From: a virus
IMG/VR virus record: IMGVR_UViG_3300025111_000005
Location: 1 to 47,539 of that record
DNA: 47,539 nt
Direction: 5' to 3' (one strand)
Part shown: positions 30,860-37,817 of the stretch, in pieces
Numbering within the stretch: the stretch's first letter is position 1
Layout of the letters: the number at the start of each line of letters is the position of its first letter
Notes under the pieces: model-generated
Seen by the model: only the letters and a program-made list of their open reading frames with translations
What the model was told of the DNA's origin: nothing
The model's database searches: none
Made by a program: the position numbers and the translations under genes

Positions 30860-32845
30860 TTAAATTTTTCCTAACAGGCTTGAAAGGTTTGTTTTTTTAC
30901 GATTATGTCCGATAACCTCTTCTAGAATCACATAACGCCCTGCGTCAATACTGTTATGTACTAATATGCCATTTGCGAAATATTCATGCACTCCTTCGAC
31001 GTGGATATCGAATACCTGCATCTTTTCGCCTTTTACGCAATGCTTTTGCTTTACAGTTTGGATGACAGTATTTTGATATTCCTGAATGTCTTGTTTGATA
31101 TTCTCTTCCGCAAAATTGACAGATAAGCGTTTTTTGTCCTTTATCCTTCCATCCTTCTTTACTATGTTCTGAGTGCCATTCTCTTCCTTCTTTTGAACCA
31201 TGCCATTCTTTTGCTTTTTCAATACCCGCATTATGAAATTTATCAAACCATTCTTTGTCTCGCGAAAACCGCGACTTCCCATGTTCTGACAAATGCTGAT
31301 GCTTTTCTTTAATTTCAATATTTTCGGGTTGATTATCCCATGTATTTTCGTTTTTATGATGAACAGTAAACCCCTTAGGAACTTTGCCATTATAAAATTC
31401 CCAGACTGCGACATGCATCCGTTTTGTTCCTCTTGAAAAGTATCGTTCTCTTGGATAAAGTCTGTATGTTTTCCCATTAAATGTTTGCTCAGGAATACCT
31501 GCATCCCCGATTCTAATTGTGAAATCTGTTCCCATCCTTGCGTTGTTTTAATTAAATGATCTTCTGTACAATGCAAAGATAATGAAAACATATCGAATTG
31601 TATCGAATAGTTATTAACTTGTTTTAATCCATTATGATATAATTTTATAACCCGACTAAATCCTTCCGAAGTTAAAACATCATCAGATGTTTTTATATCA
31701 CAAATATTTTTTATTCCTTCTTTCGTAATTATTTTAGTATCTGAAACAAAACAGTGATTAAACTCATCAACTGGCTGGTTAAGATATCTACCTTCCTTAT
31801 CCTGATCATAAACGTAATTATCTATTTCCTTCTTAATATTAGTCGACCTCTTGGTGATTTTGAGATTATACTCTTTCATCTTTGCCAGCCCGGCATTGAT
31901 TGATCCCTGAAACTTTTCAACCGCATGGATATTTAACCCTGCATTATGTATCTCATCTATTAGTCTGGGGTCTGCACTTTCAGAAATAATCTTTTTATTT
32001 TGACATTCTGATTTTAAGACTTTAATAATATCATTTGTCAACATTTTAGTTCGGTAACAAATTTCATCCATATATAAATCCTCACCATCTATTGCCACGT
32101 TCAAAATTGCAGTAGGATCATTTGTGTAACCGAAGTCCATACCTACCCATCGCTTGCGGATATGTTCCGGTATTCCTTCCACAATCTCATAATCATCAAA
32201 AATCCGCCCTTCGATAACAGCCCGGAGTCCTAATCCGTAAACAGTCCAAAGAGATTTATTCTTACCTTGTAACTTCTCAATATCATCAATAATTTTCTGC
32301 TCCAGAAATGGATTATCATTATAGGTTGAAATAAAATGATAACAGTCCGGGTCTTTATTTACTGATTCAATCCAATGATCTTCTGAAAATGAAGGGTTGT
32401 AATCCAAAACAGCAAAGAGTGTGGTTCTCATTATAAGCTGCTGCCATTCCAGGTAACTTAATTCATTCGCTTCATTGGCAAATAAGATTCCACGTTTACG
32501 ACCTCTGATCTTCTGTTCATCATCAGTTGAAAAGAACTCGACCCAAGAGCCATTATTAAATTTATAAATCAGTTCTGTTTTATTGAACTGTTTATCATTC
32601 CAAATATCCATCTTAAAAAGAATCTCTTTGAAGTCAATCAGGACTGATCCTTTAAGCGCCGGTAATGTTTTACGGACAATAGATAGCCGGGTGTTATTGT
32701 GTTCAAGAATATATGTAATCAGAAATATTAAGATATTAACCGTTTTCCCTGATCGGGATGAACCTTGAAGAGAAAGAATCGTTTTACTTTCAGCAAGTCC
32801 CTTAATAAGTCCTTTATAAACCTTACTTGCTACTTGTATCTTCAT
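30860..32845 (-). CDS. terL: Terminase large subunit interrupted by an intein
   Basis: The 661-residue frame is a large terminase split by an intein. Walker A is 'QGSSRSGKT' (27-35), Walker B is 'GILFANEAN' (119-127), and the nuclease acidic residues are in 'GMDFGYTNDPTA' (235-246) and 'ESADPRLIDE' (289-298). The intein runs from Cys365 to Asn631: block A 'CFVSDTKI', block B 'CTEDHLI' (426-432), block F 'VFDIHVEGVHEYF' and block G 'GILVHN' with Ser632 as +1 residue. Splicing gives a 394-residue TerL joining 'DEFNH' to 'SIDAGRY', the site of the last catalytic Asp. Between blocks B and F the frame overlaps an HNH gene in another frame. Confidence 0.9.
   Translation of the reverse strand: MKIQVASKVYKGLIKGLAESKTILSLQGSSRSGKTVNILIFLITYILEHNNTRLSIVRKTLPALKGSVLIDFKEILFKMDIWNDKQFNKTELIYKFNNGSWVEFFSTDDEQKIRGRKRGILFANEANELSYLEWQQLIMRTTLFAVLDYNPSFSEDHWIESVNKDPDCYHFISTYNDNPFLEQKIIDDIEKLQGKNKSLWTVYGLGLRAVIEGRIFDDYEIVEGIPEHIRKRWVGMDFGYTNDPTAILNVAIDGEDLYMDEICYRTKMLTNDIIKVLKSECQNKKIISESADPRLIDEIHNAGLNIHAVEKFQGSINAGLAKMKEYNLKITKRSTNIKKEIDNYVYDQDKEGRYLNQPVDEFNHCFVSDTKIITKEGIKNICDIKTSDDVLTSEGFSRVIKLYHNGLKQVNNYSIQFDMFSLSLHCTEDHLIKTTQGWEQISQLESGMQVFLSKHLMGKHTDFIQENDTFQEEQNGCMSQSGNFIMAKFLRGLLFIIKTKIHGIINPKILKLKKSISICQNMGSRGFRETKNGLINFIMRVLKKQKNGMVQKKEENGTQNIVKKDGRIKDKKRLSVNFAEENIKQDIQEYQNTVIQTVKQKHCVKGEKMQVFDIHVEGVHEYFANGILVHNSIDAGRYVILEEVIGHNRKKTNLSSLLGKI
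30984..31535 (-). CDS. HNH homing endonuclease nested in the terL intein in an alternate frame
   Basis: This 183-residue frame is shifted by -1 against terL and lies wholly within the intein coding sequence. It starts at the third base of codon 437, just after block B, and stops inside codon 621 in block F. It has an HNH core 'KGFTVHHKNENTWDNQPENIEI' (about 54-75) with His-His and Asn, a linker 'IEKAKEWHGSKEGREWHSEH', and a zinc finger 'CQFCGREY...YCHPNCKAKA'. This is the nuclease type usually found in frame inside inteins. Here it has its own ATG preceded by GCAAGG. It probably makes intein homing possible. Confidence 0.85.
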   Translation of the reverse strand: MGTDFTIRIGDAGIPEQTFNGKTYRLYPRERYFSRGTKRMHVAVWEFYNGKVPKGFTVHHKNENTWDNQPENIEIKEKHQHLSEHGKSRFSRDKEWFDKFHNAGIEKAKEWHGSKEGREWHSEHSKEGWKDKGQKTLICQFCGREYQTRHSGISKYCHPNCKAKALRKRRKDAGIRYPRRRSA

Positions 32846-33203
32846 GTTCTACTTTATCCGAGTTGTCTATAAGTTCAATCAGAATTGAAGTGTTTAAGTT
32901 CTGATCATTCGTTGTAATGTCATTTTTATCCTTCTGTTCAAGATATTGTTTTCCAAGCCAAACAAGCATTGTTTTATCTCCATCCATAGCAACTTGATAC
33001 TGCTTGCCCCTGAGTAGCTCCTTGCCCTCTCCTTTCTTTTGTGCGGAATAGGCTTCAAAATTGACTTTATATTTCTCCTCACAAGCCCTGTAAAGTGTAA
33101 TTGGCGCAATCCCCAATAACCCAGCAATACCAGTCCCGTTACATTGAGCTTGCAGATATTTATCAACCTTATTCCAGTCTATTATTGCACGGGGACGAGA
33201 CAT
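32823..33203 (-). CDS. terS: Terminase small subunit
   Basis: The 126-residue protein lies just upstream of TerL (23-base overlap). Its N-terminal half is a DNA-binding HTH of small-terminase type: 'DWNKVDKYLQAQCNGTGIAGLLGIAPITLYRACEEKY' (9-45), with helix-turn-helix 'GTGIAGLLGIAPITLYRA'. The rest is a helical oligomerisation part ('GKQYQVAMDGDKTMLVWLGKQYLEQ') and an acidic tail. Recognition of the packaging site is the expected role. Confidence 0.8.
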   Translation of the reverse strand: MSRPRAIIDWNKVDKYLQAQCNGTGIAGLLGIAPITLYRACEEKYKVNFEAYSAQKKGEGKELLRGKQYQVAMDGDKTMLVWLGKQYLEQKDKNDITTNDQNLNTSILIELIDNSDKVEHEDTSSK

Positions 33204-33775
33204 CTCTTATTATTTTTATTAAATAGGTTTTCTTTTAAAGTTATTTCTTTATGACAGTCTTTACATAAAGTAACACCGTTATTAATATCCCAAATAGGAC
33301 TATAAATCAATGCTGCATCAAATATTTTTAAACTTGGAAATGTTTCTTTTGCCTCATCAATTAATATTGATAATGCCTTTTTATGATGTACCTCAAATTC
33401 ATGCGGTTTAGAAAGTCTACATTCACAGCATATAAAATTATCCCTTTTAAAAACAGATAACCTCCAATCGTTATATTTCTGTGATGATCTTATTGCTTGT
33501 GATATTGGCGTTATTCCACCCTTACTCCAATGATGTTTCCCTTCCTGTACCAATCTTAATTGTGCTTTTGACATTCTTAATTTTTGTTCTTCACTCCTGT
33601 GTTTTCCTGTTAATACTTTACTTCGTTTTGATCTTGATTCCTTTGTCTGTTTGGTTCCGGTTAATTGTTTGACATAACAATCATGACAACAATATTTAGG
33701 CAATCTGCTCTTACATCCATGATTGGAATAAAACTTTTTTCCACAATTCAAACAATTATATTTTATTCGTGCCAT
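33182..33775 (-). CDS. Free-standing HNH homing endonuclease
   Basis: This 197-residue protein has an N-terminal Cys-rich finger ('YNCLNCGKKFYSNHG', 'YCCHDC'), basic linkers, and a C-terminal HNH domain: 'DNFICCECRLSKPHEFEVHHKKAL' (about 129-152), then 'WDINNGVTLCKDCHKEITLK' with the Asn and second His of HNH. Another finger in the same frame ('YCKECQREYF') lies just upstream of the ATG, so the gene or its ancestor extended further. The stop overlaps the TerS start by 22 bases. Upstream is a fragment of a ParB-like gene that it seems to have interrupted. Confidence 0.85.
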   Translation of the reverse strand: MARIKYNCLNCGKKFYSNHGCKSRLPKYCCHDCYVKQLTGTKQTKESRSKRSKVLTGKHRSEEQKLRMSKAQLRLVQEGKHHWSKGGITPISQAIRSSQKYNDWRLSVFKRDNFICCECRLSKPHEFEVHHKKALSILIDEAKETFPSLKIFDAALIYSPIWDINNGVTLCKDCHKEITLKENLFNKNNKRCLVPVQ

Positions 33776-33851
33776 AAAATATTCTCTTTGACATTCTTTG
33801 CAATATGATACGGGGATTTGCAGGATTAATATGAATTTGAGATAACTTCAT
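33756..33851 (-). pseudogene. ParB-like gene remnant cut by the HNH gene
   Basis: ATG 33851 opens a frame beginning 'MKLSQIHINPANPRII', which is the N-terminal strand and Asn-Pro motif of ParB-like nuclease domains, a protein often found before TerS in Bacteroidetes phages. After codon 16 similarity ends and the frame closes after 31 codons within the HNH gene. The remaining 100 or more residues of the domain are absent. It is probably the stump left by HNH insertion. Confidence 0.55.
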
Positions 33852-33868
33852 TTATTCATTTTAAAAAA

Positions 33869-33901
33869 GCGGAGTCGGAAATTTTCTGTCATCGACCCCG
33901 C
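33869..33901 (-). terminator. Strong intrinsic terminator between early and late genes
   Basis: Minus strand: GCGGGGTCG, a 15-base loop, CGACTCCGC, then TTTTTT. The 9-bp stem has one G-U pair. It ends the early operon (last gene stops at 33974) and lies just after a good promoter, so it could also act as an attenuator for the packaging genes. Confidence 0.8.
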
Positions 33902-33934
33902 TCTCTACCTAATTCAAGTCCACCTATGAAAAAC

Positions 33935-33966
33935 CAAAGTTAAACTATTCAAAATTAACAAACAAA
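33935..33966 (-). promoter_or_regulatory. Bacteroidetes-type promoter upstream of the packaging genes
   Basis: Minus strand: TTTG (33966-33963), 20 bases, TAACTTTG (33942-33935), an exact consensus match. The predicted start is near 33927, about 26 bases before the terminator stem. It would serve the HNH, TerS, TerL and portal genes if the terminator is passed. Confidence 0.6.
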
Positions 33967-33973
33967 ATTAATT

Positions 33974-34174
33974 TCATTTTACTTTGAACTCCTCAACCTC
34001 GAAATTAAACTCTGACTTTCGGACAATAAACTCAAAGCCTTCATTATCCTGAAATAGTACACATTTAGCATCTATATCTTTTATCCGTCCATAACCATTA
34101 AAGCCGGTTATTGTCTGGCCTTTTTTCTTAATCTTAAAACTCGCTTTGCCGAAGTTGTTTACATGGTAGTTCAT
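33974..34174 (-). CDS. Small hypothetical early protein (66 aa)
   Basis: A small basic, beta-rich protein ('KASFKIKKKGQTITGFNGYGRIKDID', about 10-35, then 'CVLFQDNEGFEFIVRKSEFNFEVEEF'), which may be an SH3-like barrel. It is the last gene of the early operon, overlaps the upstream gene by 4 bases and is followed by a terminator. Its function is unknown. Confidence 0.65.
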   Translation of the reverse strand: MNYHVNNFGKASFKIKKKGQTITGFNGYGRIKDIDAKCVLFQDNEGFEFIVRKSEFNFEVEEFKVK

Positions 34175-34677
34175 TTGTCTTTTATTTCAGTTAACCAGTA
34201 TCCATAAACATCTTCTAGTGGGTTTTCACCATCTTGTAAATCAAACCACCTAATTTTACCATCTCCGTCTTTGCCAGTCATGGGAAACATTTCAAGTCCG
34301 TCAAATGCGATCCACTCGATAAACTCTCCCGAATATCCCTTCTGTCTGTCCCTTGCCCACTTACAGCCTTGAATCCATCTCATTCTTTGCACATTTAAGG
34401 TAGATGAACTGCTTAGTGGTATTTCAATTTCTGCCTCTTTCTCAATGTACTCATCTGTCAGCTCTGATCTCTGGCTGGCATAGACTTCCGGCGCTTCCTT
34501 TTCTAAGGCGGATAGTTCATTCTCAATATAACTTATTTCAGCCAGTTTTATCATCAAATTTTCAGCAAATGAATGAGATAAATCAGCTGTCTCTGGTGAT
34601 TGACATTCCGTTTCAAGCCATTCAATTAGCTCCTCATGCTTTTTATTCTTTTCAATAATCAGTTTATCTCTTTCCAT
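34171..34677 (-). CDS. Hypothetical early phage protein (168 aa)
   Basis: The first 75 residues are helical and charged (coiled coil 'KNKKHEELIEWLETECQ', 'IKLAEISYIENELSALEKEAPEV'). The last 70 form a Trp/Tyr-rich domain ('MRWIQGCKWARDRQKGYSGEF', 'IRWFDLQDGENPLEDVYGYWL') seen in small phage proteins of unknown role. It is coupled to the next gene by a 4-base overlap. Confidence 0.65.
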   Translation of the reverse strand: MERDKLIIEKNKKHEELIEWLETECQSPETADLSHSFAENLMIKLAEISYIENELSALEKEAPEVYASQRSELTDEYIEKEAEIEIPLSSSSTLNVQRMRWIQGCKWARDRQKGYSGEFIEWIAFDGLEMFPMTGKDGDGKIRWFDLQDGENPLEDVYGYWLTEIKDK

Positions 34678-34689
34678 TGCTATGTTGGT

Positions 34690-34959
34690 TTAGTACGTTT
34701 GTATGCGGTCAATTTCAGCAGCAATTAATGCTCCTGCAACTTTAAGAGATTCTATTTCATTACTGAATTTGCTTCTGAATTTTAAATGCCATTTTTCATC
34801 CCAAGATTTAGGAAGATAGTTAATTTCTCCGGTTAATAAATAGACGGCTGCGTCTATTAATTCTCCATTAATCATTTCTTCGTCATGATCTTTATCGAAA
34901 CCATGTTTTTCAATTTGCTCCTGTCGCTCAATTGCGATTAATTCAATTCCTGTTTTCAT
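34690..34959 (-). CDS. Conserved early phage protein ('ELI-ERQEQI-KHGF')
   Basis: The 89-residue protein starts 'KTGIELIAIERQEQIEKHGF', then 'DEEMINGELIDAAVYLL' and a C-terminal 'ESLKVAGALIAAEIDRI'. This plan is widespread in phages as a small helical protein near MazG/DUF5664-type proteins, but no catalytic residues of a MazG pyrophosphatase are evident. A nucleotide-related role is only a guess from that resemblance. Confidence 0.65.
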   Translation of the reverse strand: MKTGIELIAIERQEQIEKHGFDKDHDEEMINGELIDAAVYLLTGEINYLPKSWDEKWHLKFRSKFSNEIESLKVAGALIAAEIDRIQTY

Positions 34960-34970
34960 AGTTGTTGGCT

Positions 34971-35237
34971 TTATTCTCCTTTTGGTTTCTTAACTTCTCT
35001 TTCTTTCATCAATTTATTGATGACAAATATCACATCAGTAAGGCATGTGTTATTCCATACCGTATTGAACTCAAATCTCTCAGGCATAAAACAATATTGT
35101 CTCCATGCTCCGTACCATTCGATTGTGCCAATCTCGTCCAGTGAAGATTTATTGATGATTGATATGATCTTAGTTTTTCTTCCCAGTTTAAGTGTATCTT
35201 TAAAAAGCAGATACTTTGTTTCGTGTATTATTTCCAT
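34971..35237 (-). CDS. Small conserved phage protein (88 aa)
   Basis: I use ATG 35237 (MEIIHETKYLLFKD), because the longer frame enters the upstream gene. The product has a beta-rich N-terminus and the motif 'IEWYGAWRQYCFMPE' followed by 'FNTVWNNTCLTDVIFVINKLMKER'. I recognise this Trp-x-x-Tyr-x-Phe plan with a final helix as common and unnamed in Bacteroidetes phages. Its function is unknown. Confidence 0.65.
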   Translation of the reverse strand: MEIIHETKYLLFKDTLKLGRKTKIISIINKSSLDEIGTIEWYGAWRQYCFMPERFEFNTVWNNTCLTDVIFVINKLMKEREVKKPKGE

Positions 35238-35254
35238 GGTTGTAGGTTTAGTTG

Positions 35255-35509
35255 TTAATTTAAGTGACAATCTTTTTTAACGCATTCGAATAAATCGACT
35301 CGCCTTGTAAATGTTACTGATCTTTCAGAAAATATAATTGTGTCGGGCGTGGGCATTTCTTTAAATGGCTTATAAAGAAAATCTTCATTATATTGAATCT
35401 TAACCCTTACACAAAGACTCAATAATTCAGCATAGCAGATTGACATTACTTTACAATCATACTTTTTTTCAATCTCTTCAGATATATTTTTCAATATTAA
35501 ATCATCCAT
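35255..35509 (-). CDS. Small hypothetical early protein (84 aa)
   Basis: A small alpha/beta protein ('DLILKNISEEIEKKYDCKV', 'LSLCVRVKIQYNEDFLYKPF', 'TFTRRVDLFECVKKDC') with three to four cysteines not arranged as a clear zinc site. It belongs to the early operon between two other small genes. No family was recognised. Confidence 0.55.
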   Translation of the reverse strand: MDDLILKNISEEIEKKYDCKVMSICYAELLSLCVRVKIQYNEDFLYKPFKEMPTPDTIIFSERSVTFTRRVDLFECVKKDCHLN

Positions 35510-35524
35510 ATCTCTGTTTATTGG

Positions 35525-35734
35525 TTACTCAACAATACATCTTACTTTAACAACTCTGAAATGACTTTTTACACTATCCCATGTTGATCCATTATTCCCG
35601 GTATCCACACAGGCTGCTATTGCTTCTTTTCTTGTCCTGTAAACTTTTTGATGACAAATGCCCCAATTAAATGTTGCCCATCCTGTAAATTCATATCCTC
35701 TTGGGATTACCGGCTGTTGATTTGTTTTTTTCAT
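35525..35734 (-). CDS. Small hypothetical early protein (69 aa)
   Basis: A basic, Trp-containing protein ('PRGYEFTGWATFNWGICHQ', 'VYRTRKEAIAACVDTGNNGSTWDSVKSHF', about 34-62). The 'RTRKEAI' pattern looks like a small alpha/beta unit of the kind found in phage accessory proteins. Its function is unknown. Confidence 0.55.
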   Translation of the reverse strand: MKKTNQQPVIPRGYEFTGWATFNWGICHQKVYRTRKEAIAACVDTGNNGSTWDSVKSHFRVVKVRCIVE

Positions 35735-35775
35735 GTTAGTTAGTATTATTGGTTACTCTCATGTTGGCAACACAA

Positions 35776-36039
35776 TTATTCCAAACTTCCTTTTAACCAT
35801 CGCCTTATTGCCCTTTCAATAACCCTCTCCCTTCTTAACTCTGGCTGAGGAATAGGCTGTAAGTACCAGTCAGCTATTGATAATAGTGTTTTTTTATCAT
35901 AATCACTTAAAGGATCAAAAGTATAATTTGTAGGATATGCTCTTAATTTTTCTTTTATAACATAATTGTCCTTTACTTCTGGTAAATCCGATTCACTGCG
36001 GATAAATACCTGTTTGTAATATAATTCTTCGTCTTTCAT
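35776..36039 (-). CDS. Small conserved phage protein (87 aa)
   Basis: The start is set at ATG 36039 (MKDEELYYKQVFIRSE), because the longer frame overlaps the upstream gene by 65 bases. The sequence 'YYKQVFIRSESDLPEVKDNY' followed by 'DWYLQPIPQPE' and a basic C-terminal helix 'RRERVIERAIRRWLKGSLE' is a plan I know from small Bacteroidetes phage proteins. Its function is unknown. Confidence 0.65.
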   Translation of the reverse strand: MKDEELYYKQVFIRSESDLPEVKDNYVIKEKLRAYPTNYTFDPLSDYDKKTLLSIADWYLQPIPQPELRRERVIERAIRRWLKGSLE

Positions 36040-36043
36040 AGTC

Positions 36044-36328
36044 CTATTTGGATTTAAATAAATCAATAGTTTCATTAATCTGCTTTTCAGCTTTTTCAAT
36101 CTTAGCAACTTCGATAGGTAATTCAGTATGTAATTTATGAAAAAGACTTCTCATTGCTGTTTCATGATCTTTCAAATATGCCTTACCAAGTTTAGGATGA
36201 AATACTTCTAAGAAAGCGTCAGCACCATATCCGACAATTCCCTGTAAAGCCTTAGCTTCTTCTTTTGTTATGAATAACCTAATATTCATATTGACTTCCA
36301 TAATAATATTACCGTTTACTGTTTTCAT
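36044..36328 (-). CDS. Small helical early protein (94 aa)
   Basis: A helical protein with 'MNIRLFITKEEAKALQGIVGYGADAFLEVF' (about 14-43) and a C-terminal charged coiled coil 'EVAKIEKAEKQINETIDLF'. An internal ATG at residue 10 or 14 is an alternative start. It is next to several genes of similar size with nearly touching ends. Its function is unknown. Confidence 0.6.
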   Translation of the reverse strand: MKTVNGNIIMEVNMNIRLFITKEEAKALQGIVGYGADAFLEVFHPKLGKAYLKDHETAMRSLFHKLHTELPIEVAKIEKAEKQINETIDLFKSK

Positions 36329-36331
36329 AGT

Positions 36332-36547
36332 CTATTTGTTAGTGATTAACAATTCAGTACGCTTTTTATTTAAGGCATCTATATATCCCTGTCTTGTCAA
36401 ATGATGAGCCCAACGATCAAAGGTAATAGCATAAATCGAATCAAGATCATCATTTGACATCTCTGAAAATGGTTGATCTCCGGTTAGTCTCATACAACAA
36501 TCAATGTATGATAAAGTAGAATTATTTCTTCTTTTTTCTATTTTCAT
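36332..36547 (-). CDS. Small early protein (71 aa)
   Basis: A small protein with 'CCMRLTGDQPFSEMSNDDLDSIYAITFDRWAHHLTRQGYIDAL' (residues about 16-58), a helical, Trp/His-bearing core that recalls small phage DNA- or protein-binding units. It lies 3 bases from the next gene. No family was recognised. Confidence 0.55.
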   Translation of the reverse strand: MKIEKRRNNSTLSYIDCCMRLTGDQPFSEMSNDDLDSIYAITFDRWAHHLTRQGYIDALNKKRTELLITNK

Positions 36548-36568
36548 CTTCTTTCTATTTGTTAGTGA

Positions 36569-36853
36569 TTAAACTTTAACATCAAATCTGTATCTTTCAT
36601 TAATCCATTTTTTTACTGCTTCATCAACTGGCAATTGATTTACATAAGGCATGTCAGAGTGTTGGTTCATCCATTCCTCCCATTCCTCTGATTCCATATC
36701 CGGTTCGGTTGAACACTCAATATCAAACGAATCAGCAGTCCATGTGCCATCTTCTTGTTGCTCATGACCATTGCACCGATAAGTAAGATCACCTTTACAA
36801 TAAGGACAAATCCCTTTAAACTTAAATTCTTTATCTTCGGCAACGAGTTTCAT
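36569..36853 (-). CDS. Small zinc-ribbon-like early protein (94 aa)
   Basis: The N-terminus carries 'CPYCKGDLTYRCNG' (about 16-29), a CxxC knuckle with another Cys, then 'FDIECSTEPDMESEEWEEW' with a further Cys, so a zinc ribbon is likely. The second half is acidic and Trp-rich and ends in a helix 'PVDEAVKKWINERY'. This plan is common in phage small proteins of unknown role. Confidence 0.65.
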   Translation of the reverse strand: MKLVAEDKEFKFKGICPYCKGDLTYRCNGHEQQEDGTWTADSFDIECSTEPDMESEEWEEWMNQHSDMPYVNQLPVDEAVKKWINERYRFDVKV

Positions 36854-36859
36854 TCTTTT

Positions 36860-37249
36860 CTATTTTATTTTATTGTCTCTGAGTGCCTTTGCGCCTGCTC
36901 TAAATCCTTGCGCCTCATGTAAACAAAGTGTTTTGTGAGTATAGCTTGTAGGGGATTCGTCCTTTAAAGCCATGTGAGATTCAAATAATTCTTTTGCGGC
37001 TTTTTCAATTTGTTCATCCGTCACAGCCTTACTTCTCTTAACTAAGTCAAGATACCATTTTGCAATAGTTTCTTTATCATGTGTCATTAATGATTCTAAG
37101 TCTTCATCAGTAGGCTTGTCTGTGGCAGGGGGACTGAAAAATATGTTGAAATACCATTCAATTCTTTCAAAGTAATCTTTGCCACAAAAGCCCAATACGA
37201 CTTCATTTTTGAAAAATTCAATTACTTTATTTTTATCTTCTTCTTTCAT
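36860..37249 (-). CDS. Hypothetical early protein (129 aa)
   Basis: A helical protein. The C-terminal 'IEKAAKELFESHMALKDES' and 'HEAQGFRAGAKALRDN' segments are common in phage proteins of unknown function. The N-terminal half ('FFKNEVVLGFCGKDYFERIEWYF') is aromatic. It ends 6 bases from the zinc-ribbon gene. Confidence 0.6.
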   Translation of the reverse strand: MKEEDKNKVIEFFKNEVVLGFCGKDYFERIEWYFNIFFSPPATDKPTDEDLESLMTHDKETIAKWYLDLVKRSKAVTDEQIEKAAKELFESHMALKDESPTSYTHKTLCLHEAQGFRAGAKALRDNKIK

Positions 37250-37255
37250 GGCTGT

Positions 37256-37648
37256 TTATTTGATTGTTAATTCATTTCCGGTTAAAGCAAATATAAAGTT
37301 CTGATATTCATGCACAAATTCAATTTTTGTGAGATATTCTTTATGGTTACTCGTTATTACATACCAGTATTTATAATTTTCTTTCCAGATGAATAAGAAG
37401 CGATCATAAATAGTTATTTCATTTGGGAACCTTCCACTTTTCTCTATTTCTTCATCTGAATGAAGCTTTAACAACAATTCTTCTGTAAGGGGAATTGGTC
37501 TGTATTCTGAATTATCTTCATATTGAACAAAACAACGAATATCATCATAATCAATAGGATTTATTTCATCCCATTCCTTACGTTCATCCATCGGATCTTC
37601 AATGCGATAATAAACTAAATTACCGAGGCGGAAATCATTTGCTTTCAT
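37256..37648 (-). CDS. 'LRLGN...ALTGNEL' family protein, paralogue of 26404-26790
   Basis: The 130-residue protein starts 'KANDFRLGNLVYYRIED', contains 'YRPIPLTEELLLKLHSDEEI' and ends 'VHEYQNFIFALTGNEL'. The gene at 26404-26790 shares this start, the 'IPLTE' motif and the ending. The family is common and unnamed in Bacteroidetes phages. The ATG overlaps the upstream stop by 4 bases (ATGA). Confidence 0.75.
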   Translation of the reverse strand: MKANDFRLGNLVYYRIEDPMDERKEWDEINPIDYDDIRCFVQYEDNSEYRPIPLTEELLLKLHSDEEIEKSGRFPNEITIYDRFLFIWKENYKYWYVITSNHKEYLTKIEFVHEYQNFIFALTGNELTIK

Positions 37649-37812
37649 TTGTCCTGTTTTTCAATATTAATTCTCGCCCTTAATTCTCTTTCAAATATCG
37701 CATCATTCCTGAGCTTCCATTCTTTGCCACGCCCCAGAAGCCACAGAAAGGTACATATCACTGCTGATAATATCAGGCTAAAAATCAAAAGTACTACAAT
37801 TAAAGTATCCAT
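37645..37812 (-). CDS. Small single-TM membrane protein (55 aa)
   Basis: ATG 37812 opens a 55-codon frame ending at 37645 in a 4-base overlap with the next gene. Residues 3-26 are a strong membrane helix ('LIVVLLIFSLILSAVICTFL'), followed by a basic, charged C-terminal half ('WKLRNDAIFERELRAR'). The coupling supports it as real. Its function is unknown. Confidence 0.6.
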   Translation of the reverse strand: MDTLIVVLLIFSLILSAVICTFLWLLGRGKEWKLRNDAIFERELRARINIEKQDK

Positions 37813-37817
37813 ATCGG

